The position numbers and the translations under genes were made by a program. From an uncultured Clostridium sp. (GTDB lineage Bacteria; Bacillota; Clostridia; Lachnospirales; Lachnospiraceae), in contig CANRZB010000013.1 in NCBI GenBank assembly GCA_947644195.1, forward strand, positions 1 to 64,000: a DNA stretch of 64,000 nt, in the 5' to 3' direction. The notes beneath the pieces were generated by a model, which searched no databases, had not been told where the DNA came from, and saw only the letters and a program-made list of their open reading frames with translations. Shown here one piece after another: positions 27,362 through 36,400 of the stretch (position 1 is the stretch's first letter; the number at the start of each line of letters is the position of its first letter).

Positions 27362-28705
27362 TTAGGATCCCTCATGCCCTTTCTGCCGGATCATTTCCAC
27401 AACCTGGCCGACATACTTCTCACAAAGTTCTTCCGTTTCTGCCTCTACCATCACACGGATCACGGGTTCCGTCCCACTTTCCCGCAGCAGGATCCTTCCG
27501 TTTTCTCCCAGCGCTTTTTCCACTTCTTTGGTGCAGGCGATGACATCCTCATCCTGTCTGGCTGTTTTTTTATCCTTTACCCGCACATTTTTCAATAACT
27601 GCGGATAGATCTTTAAGCCCTTGCGCAGCTCTGACAGCTTTTGCTTCTTTTCTAACATCACTTCCATCAACATCAATGAGGTTAAAACGCCATCTCCGGT
27701 TACCGCATATTTACTAAAGATAATATGACCTGACTGCTCTCCCCCCAGGGAGTGTCCAAACTCCATCATATTGGCATTGACAAACTTATCTCCCACAGCT
27801 GTTTTCTCATAGGAGATTCCAGCCTTATCAAATGCCTTATACAGACCCATGTTCGACATGATCGTGGTAACGACCGTATTGTTATTCAACTCGCCCTTTT
27901 CTTTTAGGTAACATCCGCAAAGATACAAAATCGCATCTCCGTCAATCACATCCCCATTTTCATCGACTGCCAGACAGCGGTCCGCATCCCCGTCGTAGGC
28001 AAATCCCACATCCAGTTGGTTCTCCGTGACATAGTTCTGCAACTTCTCAATATGGGTTGATCCACAATCCTCATTGATATTCGTGCCATCGGGATTCATG
28101 CCGATCGCATATGTCTTTGCACCGAGCGCATCAAATACGCCCTTTGCCACCGAATAGGCAGAACCATTGGCACAGTCCAATCCCACCCGGACATTCTTAA
28201 AGGAACGAGTTGCCAGAGACATCAAATATCCGATATAACGGTGTCTTCCAATAGCATAATCTATGGTGCAGCCTATGTTTTCGCGCTCTGCAAAAGGCAG
28301 GGTATCCCTCTCACTGTCAATATATGTTTCAATTTTCTCCTCAACCTCAGCCTCCATCTTATGACCGTTTCCATTGATGACTTTCAATCCATTGTCATAA
28401 TAAGGATTATGACTGGCAGAAATCATGATGCCGCAATCGAACTGCTCCGTTCGAACCACATAGGATACGCTGGGCGTCGGTGTTACATGCAGCAGATACA
28501 CGTCGGCGCCACTGGCGGTCAACCCCGAAGCCAGGGCGTCTTCAAACATATAACTGGAGCGGCGGGTGTCCTTGCCGATCACTACCCTTGCCTTATGCTC
28601 CTGGCCATAGTACCAACCCAAAAATCTCCCTACTTTATATGCATGCACTACATTCAGATCAACATTTGCCTCGCCGCGAAATCCATCTGTCCCAAAATAT
28701 TTCAT
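27362..28705 (-). CDS. glmM: Phosphoglucosamine mutase
   Basis: A 447-residue alpha-D-phosphohexomutase that converts glucosamine-6-phosphate to glucosamine-1-phosphate, the entry to UDP-GlcNAc and so to peptidoglycan. The N-terminus MKYFGTDGFRGEAN is the family mark. The phosphoserine loop is MISASHNPYYDNGLKV; the metal-binding DGDADR is in VGFAYDGDADRCLAVDENG; the sugar-binding GGEQSGHIIFS and the phosphate-binding RESGTEPVIRVMVEA are intact. Start at 28705 has GGAGGATGGT in front. Its promoter lies just upstream, back to back with an XRE regulator gene. Confidence 0.96.
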   Translation of the reverse strand: MKYFGTDGFRGEANVDLNVVHAYKVGRFLGWYYGQEHKARVVIGKDTRRSSYMFEDALASGLTASGADVYLLHVTPTPSVSYVVRTEQFDCGIMISASHNPYYDNGLKVINGNGHKMEAEVEEKIETYIDSERDTLPFAERENIGCTIDYAIGRHRYIGYLMSLATRSFKNVRVGLDCANGSAYSVAKGVFDALGAKTYAIGMNPDGTNINEDCGSTHIEKLQNYVTENQLDVGFAYDGDADRCLAVDENGDVIDGDAILYLCGCYLKEKGELNNNTVVTTIMSNMGLYKAFDKAGISYEKTAVGDKFVNANMMEFGHSLGGEQSGHIIFSKYAVTGDGVLTSLMLMEVMLEKKQKLSELRKGLKIYPQLLKNVRVKDKKTARQDEDVIACTKEVEKALGENGRILLRESGTEPVIRVMVEAETEELCEKYVGQVVEMIRQKGHEGS

Positions 28706-28762
28706 ACCATCCTCCATGCCGTTCTGATCGGCTTCCATCCATATTCGTTACACAACATTTTG

Positions 28763-28791
28763 ATTCTAACATATCCCATTTTTGAAATCAA
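28763..28791 (-). promoter_or_regulatory. Sigma-A promoter of glmM
   Basis: TTGATT (28791-28786) and TAGAAT (28768-28763) with a 17-nt spacer on the minus strand, 60 nt before the glmM ATG. Between here and the XRE gene (28792-29022) I see no ORF of note; the XRE promoter must lie in that stretch. Confidence 0.72.
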
Positions 28792-29022
28792 TTGTTAAGT
28801 TGCTTATTCCACGGAAATTCTGGTAGATCTGTTCATTATCTCTATTCAATCCATCCCTTTGATTTGCAACAGTAATGAAATAAAGTGGCATAATGATCCA
28901 TTTATCCATCTGAAATATGGCACACCCATGGAAATAAACTGTTATCATTACAATATAGAGCGGCATGCTTTTGTGGAGCGCCAGATGCAATACACAAAAC
29001 TTCCGCAATATGGAGGCAAATC

Positions 29023-29400
29023 ATGTACAATTTAAATTTATTTGATGAAACGGCGGAATACTGGAACAAAACAACCTTTGGACTCCGCCTTGCCCGGATT
29101 CGCAACGAACGTCAGATCAGCGCCAGAAAGCTCAGCTTGGAACTAGGGTATAATAAAAATTATATCTATTCCATCGAATCCGGTCGAAACTTCCCCACCA
29201 TGGAAGGATTCTTTGACATATGCTGCTATTTAGGAATTGATCCACAACATTTCTTTGGTTCGTCCCCAGAACACATCTTTACCTGCCATATCACAAATAT
29301 TCTGGAAAAACTAGACGAAAACCAACTCCAACATTTATATCAATTAGCAGAAGATCTGGCCGAGACATCCCATCCTACGTTTCCCTTTCAAAAATTATGA
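29023..29400 (+). CDS. XRE-family helix-turn-helix regulator
   Basis: A 125-residue DNA-binding protein. Residues about 20-80 form an HTH_3/Cro-CI domain: FGLRLARIRNERQISARKLSLELGYNKNYIYSIESGRNFPTMEGFFDICCYLGI. The last 40 residues (NILEKLDENQLQHLYQLAEDL) look helical and may dimerise. Start ATG after TGGAGG. It is divergent from glmM and lies 137 bp upstream of the ppx-ppk pair on the same strand, so it may control those genes or glmM; the target is not shown by sequence. No ligand domain. Confidence 0.85.
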   Translation: MYNLNLFDETAEYWNKTTFGLRLARIRNERQISARKLSLELGYNKNYIYSIESGRNFPTMEGFFDICCYLGIDPQHFFGSSPEHIFTCHITNILEKLDENQLQHLYQLAEDLAETSHPTFPFQKL

Positions 29401-29537
29401 AAAATAACCAAACTCTCCTAAAAAATTCCAAAAAATTTGTTTCAATCTACTAAAAACCGCTTTTTTTTTTAGCCAAAATGACGTATGATAATTAGAAAGA
29501 ACCACAGAAACCGACAGGACCACACGGAGGATACGAT

Positions 29538-31109
29538 ATGGCATTAACAATATTTGCAGCGATTGATATTGGCTCCCATGAGACATCCCTTCGCATTTAC
29601 GAGATCTCCAAGAAAATCGGCGTTCGGGAGTTGGAACACGTCTATCATACCGCCAAATTAGGATACGAAACTTTCTCGACCAATCATATCAGCTATCAGA
29701 CCATTGACCAGCTTTGCATGATTTTACAGGGTTTTTCCGAGAAGATGAAGGAATATCAGATTAAAGACTATATGATAATTGCCACCAGTGCCCTGCGTGA
29801 AGCGGACAATAATCTGATCGTGTTAGACCAGGTAAAGCAGCGAACCGGTTTCCAAATCAAAATTTTGAGCAATTCCGAACAGCGTTACCTCTGTTATAAG
29901 GCAATTGCATTACAGACTAATGCATTTCATAAACTGATCCAAAAGGGAACTCTGCTGGTGGACGTCGGCGGCGGAAGTATCCAGCTCTCCCTGTTTGACA
30001 AAAACACCCTGGTAACTACCCAAAATATCAAAATGGGATCTCTGCGCATCCAAAAAATATTGCAGAATATGCGGGACGAGACCGACAGCTACCAGAATCT
30101 AGTCTATGAATATATCTCCAACAGCCTGCATACCTTTGCCAAATTATATCTGTCCAGCTACCGGGTGAAAAATATTATTGCCGTGGGAAATCAGCTGCAC
30201 AGCTTTGTCAAGTACCTGAGTACCCACCATTTTGGTAATTTGCAGCCAGTGGACGCCAAAGGAAACAAAAAGGATTCCATCAACCGTCAGGAATACGAAG
30301 AATTTTATCAGGCAATTTCCAACCAGTCCCCCGAAGAACTGGCTGGTGAATTAAATCTGTCTCTGGACAAGGCTTCCCTGCTTCTTCCGACCGCCATGAT
30401 TTATCACAATATATTTGAAGAAATCCAGGCGGAACAGATGTGGCTCTCCGGCATTACCATCTGTGACGGTATGGCGGCCGACTTTGCAGAACGCAAAGAA
30501 CATATCATACCCGCCCACAACTTTGCGGATGACATTCTATCGGTTGCCCGAAAACTGTCGGTTCGTTATCAATGTGACAGGCAGCATATCCAGAACGTGG
30601 AAGATGTCTCCCTACGGATCTTTGACGCCGTCCGAAAACTCAACAACCTGACCAAACGCGATCGTCTTCTGCTCCAGATTGCCGCTACTCTGCATAGCTG
30701 CGGCGCTTTTGTGGATTTGGATAATATCGGAGAAAATTCCTACAAAATTGTCATGTCCACAGAAATCATCGGGATTTCTCATCAGGAACGGATTATGATT
30801 GCCTCCATCATTCGCTACTCCAACGAATATTTTCCGCAATATTCCGAATTTAAGAATGATTTTGAACGGGACGAATATATTAAAATCGCAAAGCTGAACT
30901 CCATTCTGTGTCTGGCAGACGCCATGGACCGAAGCCACCGCCAGAAATTTGACAAAATTACCATCCGCAGACAGGAGAACACTTTAGTTATCACGGCATA
31001 TTCCCTGTATGACATCACACTGGAACGGGGAATGTTTCGAAAACTGGCAGGATTCTTCGAGGAAGCCTTCGGCATCCGTCCCATCCTCAAACAGCGGAAA
31101 TCGTTCTAG
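29538..31109 (+). CDS. ppx: Ppx/GppA-family exopolyphosphatase with degenerate HD domain
   Basis: A 523-residue phosphatase of the Ppx/GppA group. The actin-like N-terminal ATPase fold shows AAIDIGSHETSLRIYEI, the second phosphate loop VDVGGGSIQLSLFD and SALREADN. The C-terminal HD-type domain is present, but where other members have H-D the sequence here is LHSCG (His386-Ser387): the Asp that would bind metal is replaced by Ser. The phosphatase site in the N-terminal half looks intact. Ppx releases phosphate from polyphosphate or hydrolyses pppGpp; here the kinase gene follows, pointing to polyphosphate. TAG stop lies in a palindrome (31106). Confidence 0.85.
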   Translation: MALTIFAAIDIGSHETSLRIYEISKKIGVRELEHVYHTAKLGYETFSTNHISYQTIDQLCMILQGFSEKMKEYQIKDYMIIATSALREADNNLIVLDQVKQRTGFQIKILSNSEQRYLCYKAIALQTNAFHKLIQKGTLLVDVGGGSIQLSLFDKNTLVTTQNIKMGSLRIQKILQNMRDETDSYQNLVYEYISNSLHTFAKLYLSSYRVKNIIAVGNQLHSFVKYLSTHHFGNLQPVDAKGNKKDSINRQEYEEFYQAISNQSPEELAGELNLSLDKASLLLPTAMIYHNIFEEIQAEQMWLSGITICDGMAADFAERKEHIIPAHNFADDILSVARKLSVRYQCDRQHIQNVEDVSLRIFDAVRKLNNLTKRDRLLLQIAATLHSCGAFVDLDNIGENSYKIVMSTEIIGISHQERIMIASIIRYSNEYFPQYSEFKNDFERDEYIKIAKLNSILCLADAMDRSHRQKFDKITIRRQENTLVITAYSLYDITLERGMFRKLAGFFEEAFGIRPILKQRKSF

Positions 31110-31160
31110 TACAACGAATATTAAGTCTAACGTAATATTATTTAGATTTCGTTGTACTAG
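31106..31160. repeat. Long palindrome between ppx and ppk with CTAGTACAACGAA arms
   Basis: Perfect 13-bp arms CTAGTACAACGAA and its complement (31106-31118 and 31148-31160) frame 29 nt of A/T-rich sequence. The right arm then forms a second palindrome GTTGTAC-TAGT-GTACAAC (31151-31168). No T-tract follows. The ppx stop codon lies in the left arm, and the ppk ribosome binding site lies about 20 nt past the right arm. RNA of this shape could set the relative yield of the two genes. Confidence 0.7.
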
Positions 31161-31192
31161 TGTACAACTATAATTAGAAAGGGGCAACTGCC

Positions 31193-33388
31193 ATGAGTAA
31201 TAAAAATAAGTATGCAAAACCAGAGTATTTTTATAACCGGGAATTGAGCTGGATCCTGTTTAACGAACGTGTCTTGGAGGAAGCGAAGGATCATTCTCTG
31301 CCTCTGTTAGACCGTTTAAAATTCCTGAGTATTACTTCTTCCAATCTGGACGAATTTTTTATGATCCGCGTCGCCTCCCTGAAGGATATGGTTGGCGTCA
31401 ATTATACCAAAAAAGATATTGCCGGCATGACACCGGAAGAGCAGCTCTCTGCCATTAACGTGCAGGCGCATCAATTTGTCCGGGAACAATATGAGGTATA
31501 CAACCGCTCCCTGTTGCCGGCACTTACCAAAGAAGGAATCCAAATCCTATCGCATTATGAAGATCTGACAAAAGAGCAGGTACGCTATGCCGACCGTTAT
31601 TTCATCGAAGAGGTCTATCCGGTACTTACCCCGATGGCAGTGGATTCTTCCAGACCGTTCCCTCTCATCCGCAACAAATCCCTGAACATCGGTGCTGTAT
31701 TAAAAGTAAAAAGCGGAACGGAACACAACGGTCAATTTCGGGAACTATATATGTCGCACACCTCCAAAAAGAAAAAGGGCGACTCCGATCTGGAAATCGC
31801 CACAGTACAGGTGCCTTCCGTACTTCCGCGTTACGTAGAGATTCCCTGTGAACAGGAAGGCCAGAAAGCCTTTATTCTATTGGAACAGATTATTGAAAAA
31901 AACATTGGGCGCCTTTTTATGAATTATGAAGTCCTGTCCGCTTTTCCGTACCGCATCATGCGCAATGCCGATTTAACGATTGAGGAAGACGAAGCCGCTG
32001 ATTTGTTGATTGAAATCGAACGTCAGCTCAAAAAACGGCAATGGGGCCAGGCGATCCGTCTGGAAGTCGAAGAAGGCGTAGACAAACATCTGCTCAAAAC
32101 CTTGCGGCATGAGCTAAATATCCGGGAAGAAGATATTTTTAAGATCAATGGACCATTAGACCTGACCTTTCTGATGAAACTATCCGGTATGGATGGGTAT
32201 GACCATCTCCGGTCGCCGAAATACATCCCGCAGCCGGCCAAATATCTGGACGGCAATACCAACCTGTTTGACCAGATCCGGGATCATGACGTACTACTAC
32301 ACCATCCTTTCGAAACCTTTGATCCCGTGGTAGATTTTGTGCGTCAGGCTGCCAAAGATCCTGATGTACTGGCGATCAAACAGACTTTATACCGCGTCAG
32401 CAGTCACTCTCCAATCATTGCGTCATTGGCCAATGCGGCTGAAAACGGAAAACAGGTTTCCGTCCTGGTAGAACTAAAAGCACGGTTTGATGAAGAAAAC
32501 AATATTATCTGGGCTAGAAAACTGGAACAGGCGGGTTGCCATGTAATCTATGGCCTGGTAGGGCTGAAAACGCACAGTAAGATCACCTTAGTTGTGCGAA
32601 AAGAGGAAGACGGAATCCGCCGCTATGTTCATCTGGGTACGGGAAACTACAACGACAGCACTGCCAAACTATACACCGATATGGGACTGCTGACCTGCCG
32701 TCGCGTCATTGGCGAAGATGCCACCGCCGTCTTTAATATGCTGTCCGGTTATTCTGAGCCAGCCGTCTGGAACAAACTGGCCATTGCCCCGATCTGGCTG
32801 CGTGACCGTTTCCTGCAGCTCATCAAACGAGAAACCGAGATTGCCAAACATGGTAAAAAAGCCTTTATCCGCGCAAAAATGAATTCTCTGTGCGATGCCG
32901 GAATCATTGAAGCCCTCTATGAAGCTTCTGCAGCGGGCGTCAAGATAGAATTGATTGTCCGGGGAATCTGCTGTCTGCGCGTAGGTATCCCAGGCATCAG
33001 TGACAATATCTCCGTCCGTTCCCTGGTAGGAGATTTTCTGGAACACAGCCGAATCTTCCATTTCTGCAATAACGGATTTGAAGAAATCTATATGGGAAGT
33101 GCAGACTGGATGCCGCGAAACCTGGATAAACGTGTAGAAATTCTCTTTCCGGTGGAGGATGAGACACTAAAAAAAGAGATTATCCACATCCTGGATATCC
33201 AGTTAGCAGATAATCTCAAAGCCAGAGAATTACAGCCTGACGGTAGTTATCTCAAAGTGAAACGAGGCAGAAAACCGAAATTGGAAGCACAGAAATACTT
33301 CTGTGAGCAGGCTTTGGCGACCAGCGCCAGAAGAAAAGAAGACCAGGATAATAAACGGGTCTTTGAACCGCTCCATTCCAGTTTTTAA
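31193..33388 (+). CDS. ppk1: Polyphosphate kinase 1
   Basis: A 731-residue PPK1 that makes polyphosphate reversibly from ATP. The N-terminal NRELSWILFNERVLEEA begins the N domain and FLSITSSNLDEFFMIRVA follows. The two PLD-like halves each carry a conserved His: His461 in LKTHSKITLVVRKE (the autophosphorylated one) and His480 in YVHLGTGNYNDSTAKLYTD. The C-terminal part has GSADWMPRNLDKRVEILFP. It lies 83 bp downstream of ppx with a strong palindrome in the gap and AAAGGGG before the start. Synthesis and breakdown of polyphosphate are thus encoded together. Confidence 0.96.
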   Translation: MSNKNKYAKPEYFYNRELSWILFNERVLEEAKDHSLPLLDRLKFLSITSSNLDEFFMIRVASLKDMVGVNYTKKDIAGMTPEEQLSAINVQAHQFVREQYEVYNRSLLPALTKEGIQILSHYEDLTKEQVRYADRYFIEEVYPVLTPMAVDSSRPFPLIRNKSLNIGAVLKVKSGTEHNGQFRELYMSHTSKKKKGDSDLEIATVQVPSVLPRYVEIPCEQEGQKAFILLEQIIEKNIGRLFMNYEVLSAFPYRIMRNADLTIEEDEAADLLIEIERQLKKRQWGQAIRLEVEEGVDKHLLKTLRHELNIREEDIFKINGPLDLTFLMKLSGMDGYDHLRSPKYIPQPAKYLDGNTNLFDQIRDHDVLLHHPFETFDPVVDFVRQAAKDPDVLAIKQTLYRVSSHSPIIASLANAAENGKQVSVLVELKARFDEENNIIWARKLEQAGCHVIYGLVGLKTHSKITLVVRKEEDGIRRYVHLGTGNYNDSTAKLYTDMGLLTCRRVIGEDATAVFNMLSGYSEPAVWNKLAIAPIWLRDRFLQLIKRETEIAKHGKKAFIRAKMNSLCDAGIIEALYEASAAGVKIELIVRGICCLRVGIPGISDNISVRSLVGDFLEHSRIFHFCNNGFEEIYMGSADWMPRNLDKRVEILFPVEDETLKKEIIHILDIQLADNLKARELQPDGSYLKVKRGRKPKLEAQKYFCEQALATSARRKEDQDNKRVFEPLHSSF

Positions 33389-33409
33389 TAGTTGCAAATT
33401 CCTATTGCA

Positions 33410-36400
33410 TTATGCCATTTCCATAAAATCCATGAGGGAGATCTGGTTGGTATGAGGGAGATCCCCAAACAATCCCAGTTCTCCCATGGTTTCAATCGTG
33501 GTTGCACTGACTTTGCAGCGGTTCTTGAAATCTTCTCTCGACAGGAATTTTCCCTTGGCCGCTTCGTCTTCGATCAATTCGGCCGCCACAGATCCCAAAC
33601 CATCAATCGCAGCAAAGGAAGGCATAATTTTTCCATCCACGATCTGAAACCGGGTCGCCTTTGAGCGGTACAGGTCAATCGGCGTGAAAGAAAATCCCCT
33701 GGCATACATTTCCTGTACCAGACGCATAATTTCATACACTTCCTTTTCCTTGTTGGATAAGGCATCTTTGCGCCTGTTGTAATCTTTCATATAATATTCT
33801 AACCGTTCCCTGCCCTGGCACATCATCTCATAATTAAACGCATCCAACGCCCGAATACTGAAAAATGCTGCATAGTACGCCAACGGTTCATGCACCTTGA
33901 AATAAGCCACACGCAATGCCATCATGACATATGCCGCCGCATGTGCTTTTGGAAACATGTATTTGATCTTTTCACACGACTCGATATACCATGCCGGCAC
34001 ATCATGATCCAACATATCCTGCTTCCACTCTTCCCACATCGCACATTTCCCCTTGGCAACCGTCCCTTTTCGCACCGCCTCCATAATCTTAAAAGAGCGC
34101 TCATTTTCCACCCCTTTGCTGATCAGATAAATCATTATATCATCACGGGTACAGATCGCGGTAGACAGGGTACAATCGCCATTCTGGATATAATACTGAG
34201 CGTTATTTAACCACACATCCGTACCGTGGGACAGTCCAGAAATACGGACAAGATCAGAAAAATTCTTTGGCTTGGCATCCAGGAGCATCCCCATTACAAA
34301 GTTCGTGCCAAACTCTGGTATTCCCAGACATCCCAGCGTACACCCCTCGATATCTTCCGGAGTGATCTGTAGCGCTTTGGTACTGGCAAACAGAGATAAC
34401 ACATCGGGGTCATCCATGGGAAGAACGGAGGCGTCGATCTCTGTGAGATCCTCTAACATACGGATCATGGTAGGATCCAGATGTCCCAGGATATCTAATT
34501 TTAACAGGTTTGCATCAATTTTATGGTAATCGAAATGAGTGGTAATAATCTTGGTCGTCATATCGTTGGCAGGATGCTGCACCGGGGTAAACGTATAGAT
34601 CTCTTCCCCGATGGGAAGCACCACAATACCGCCTGGATGCTGGCCCGTAGTACGGCGTACTCCCACGCATCCCTGGGCGATTCGCTCCATCTCAGCGCTT
34701 CGTTTGACTACCTCATGTTCCTCACAATATTTCTTGACATACCCGTAGGCAGTCTTGTCCGCCATCGTTCCAACCGTCCCGGCGCGAAAGGTCTGTCCCG
34801 CCCCAAAAATAACCTCGGTATAATCATGGGCATTACTCTGGTACTCGTTGGAAAAATTCAAGTCGATATCCGGCTCCTTATCCCCCTTAAATCCCAGGAA
34901 AGTCTCAAAGGGAATATCGTGTCCTTCCTTCTTTAATAATGTCCCACATTTAGGACACATCTTATCCGGCATATCACAGGCAGAAGTTCCTGCATTGGCA
35001 TGCAGCACTTCGTCATCAAAATCATAGTAATGACATTCCGAACAATAATAATGTGCCGGCAGTGGATTAATCTCTGTAATTCCCGCCATGGTTGCCGCAA
35101 AGGAAGATCCCACGGAACCACGGGATCCCACGAGGTATCCATCCTCGACCGATTTCCACACCAGTTTCTGGGCAATAATATACATCACGGCATAACCGTT
35201 GCCGATGATGGAGGTCAGCTCCCGTTCCAAACGTTCCGTTACCTGCGGCGGCAGTTCCGGGCCATAAATCTCATGGGCCTTATTATAGCAGATATCCCGC
35301 AAATCCTGATCGGAATTTTCAATAACCGGAGGGCATTTTCTCGGACTGCAGGGACGGATCCGATCAATCATATCTGCAATCCGGTTGGTATTGGTAACGA
35401 CAATTTCCTCTGCCTTTTTCGCCCCCAGATACTGAAATTCTGCCAGCATTTCTTCGGTCGTGCGATAGTAAAGCGGCGCCTGCTGATCAGCATCCGCAAA
35501 TCCTTTTCCTGACATAATGATCCTGCGGTAAATTTCATCCTCTGGATTTAGGAAATGAACATCACAAGTCGCCACCACCAACTTGTGATAGATTTCCCCC
35601 AATTCCACAATCCTGCGGTTGATCTCCATCAAATCATTCTCATCCTGAATCTGAGGATAGCGGTCTTCCTCCCGCACCATAAAAGCATTGTTCCCTAACG
35701 GCTGTATCTCCAGATAGTCATAGAAACGCACCAGCCTGTCAATTTCCTCCTCCGGTTTTTCCTCGACCAGAGCACGGTATAATTCTCCCGCTTCGCAGGC
35801 AGAACCGATCAACAGTCCTTCTCGCCACTGCATAAACAGGCTCTTGGGCAGTCTGGGACGCCGCCGGAAATAATGTAAATGAGACTCCGAGATTAGGCGA
35901 TACAGATTGATACGTCCTGTCTCATTTTTTGCCAGAATGACTGCATGGTAGGACGGCATCTTGCAGATCGCTTCTGCATCTGGCTTCCCAATTTCATTGA
36001 GCTGCTGTAAGTTCTGAATCCCTTTGGTCTCCAGCTTCTTGAGCAGATGCAGAAAAATCTCAGCGGTCGCCTCCGCATCCTCCACGGCACGATGATGGTT
36101 TTCGAGGGACACGCCGAGTTTCTTAGCCACCGTATCCAACTTATAATTTTTAAGTTCCGGCAGTAACGCACGAGACATGGAAACGGTATCCACAACGGTA
36201 AAATCACAGGAAATCCCCTGCTCCTTTGCCTTTTGCTGGATAAAACCAATATCAAAGGATGCATTGTGTGCCACCATGACCGCATCCCCGCACCACTGCA
36301 AAAATTCTCCCAGCACCGCAGTAATATTCGCAGCATCCCGAACCATACTGTCATCAATCCCGGTCAGCTGCGTAATATGAAACGGGATTGGGCGGCCTGG

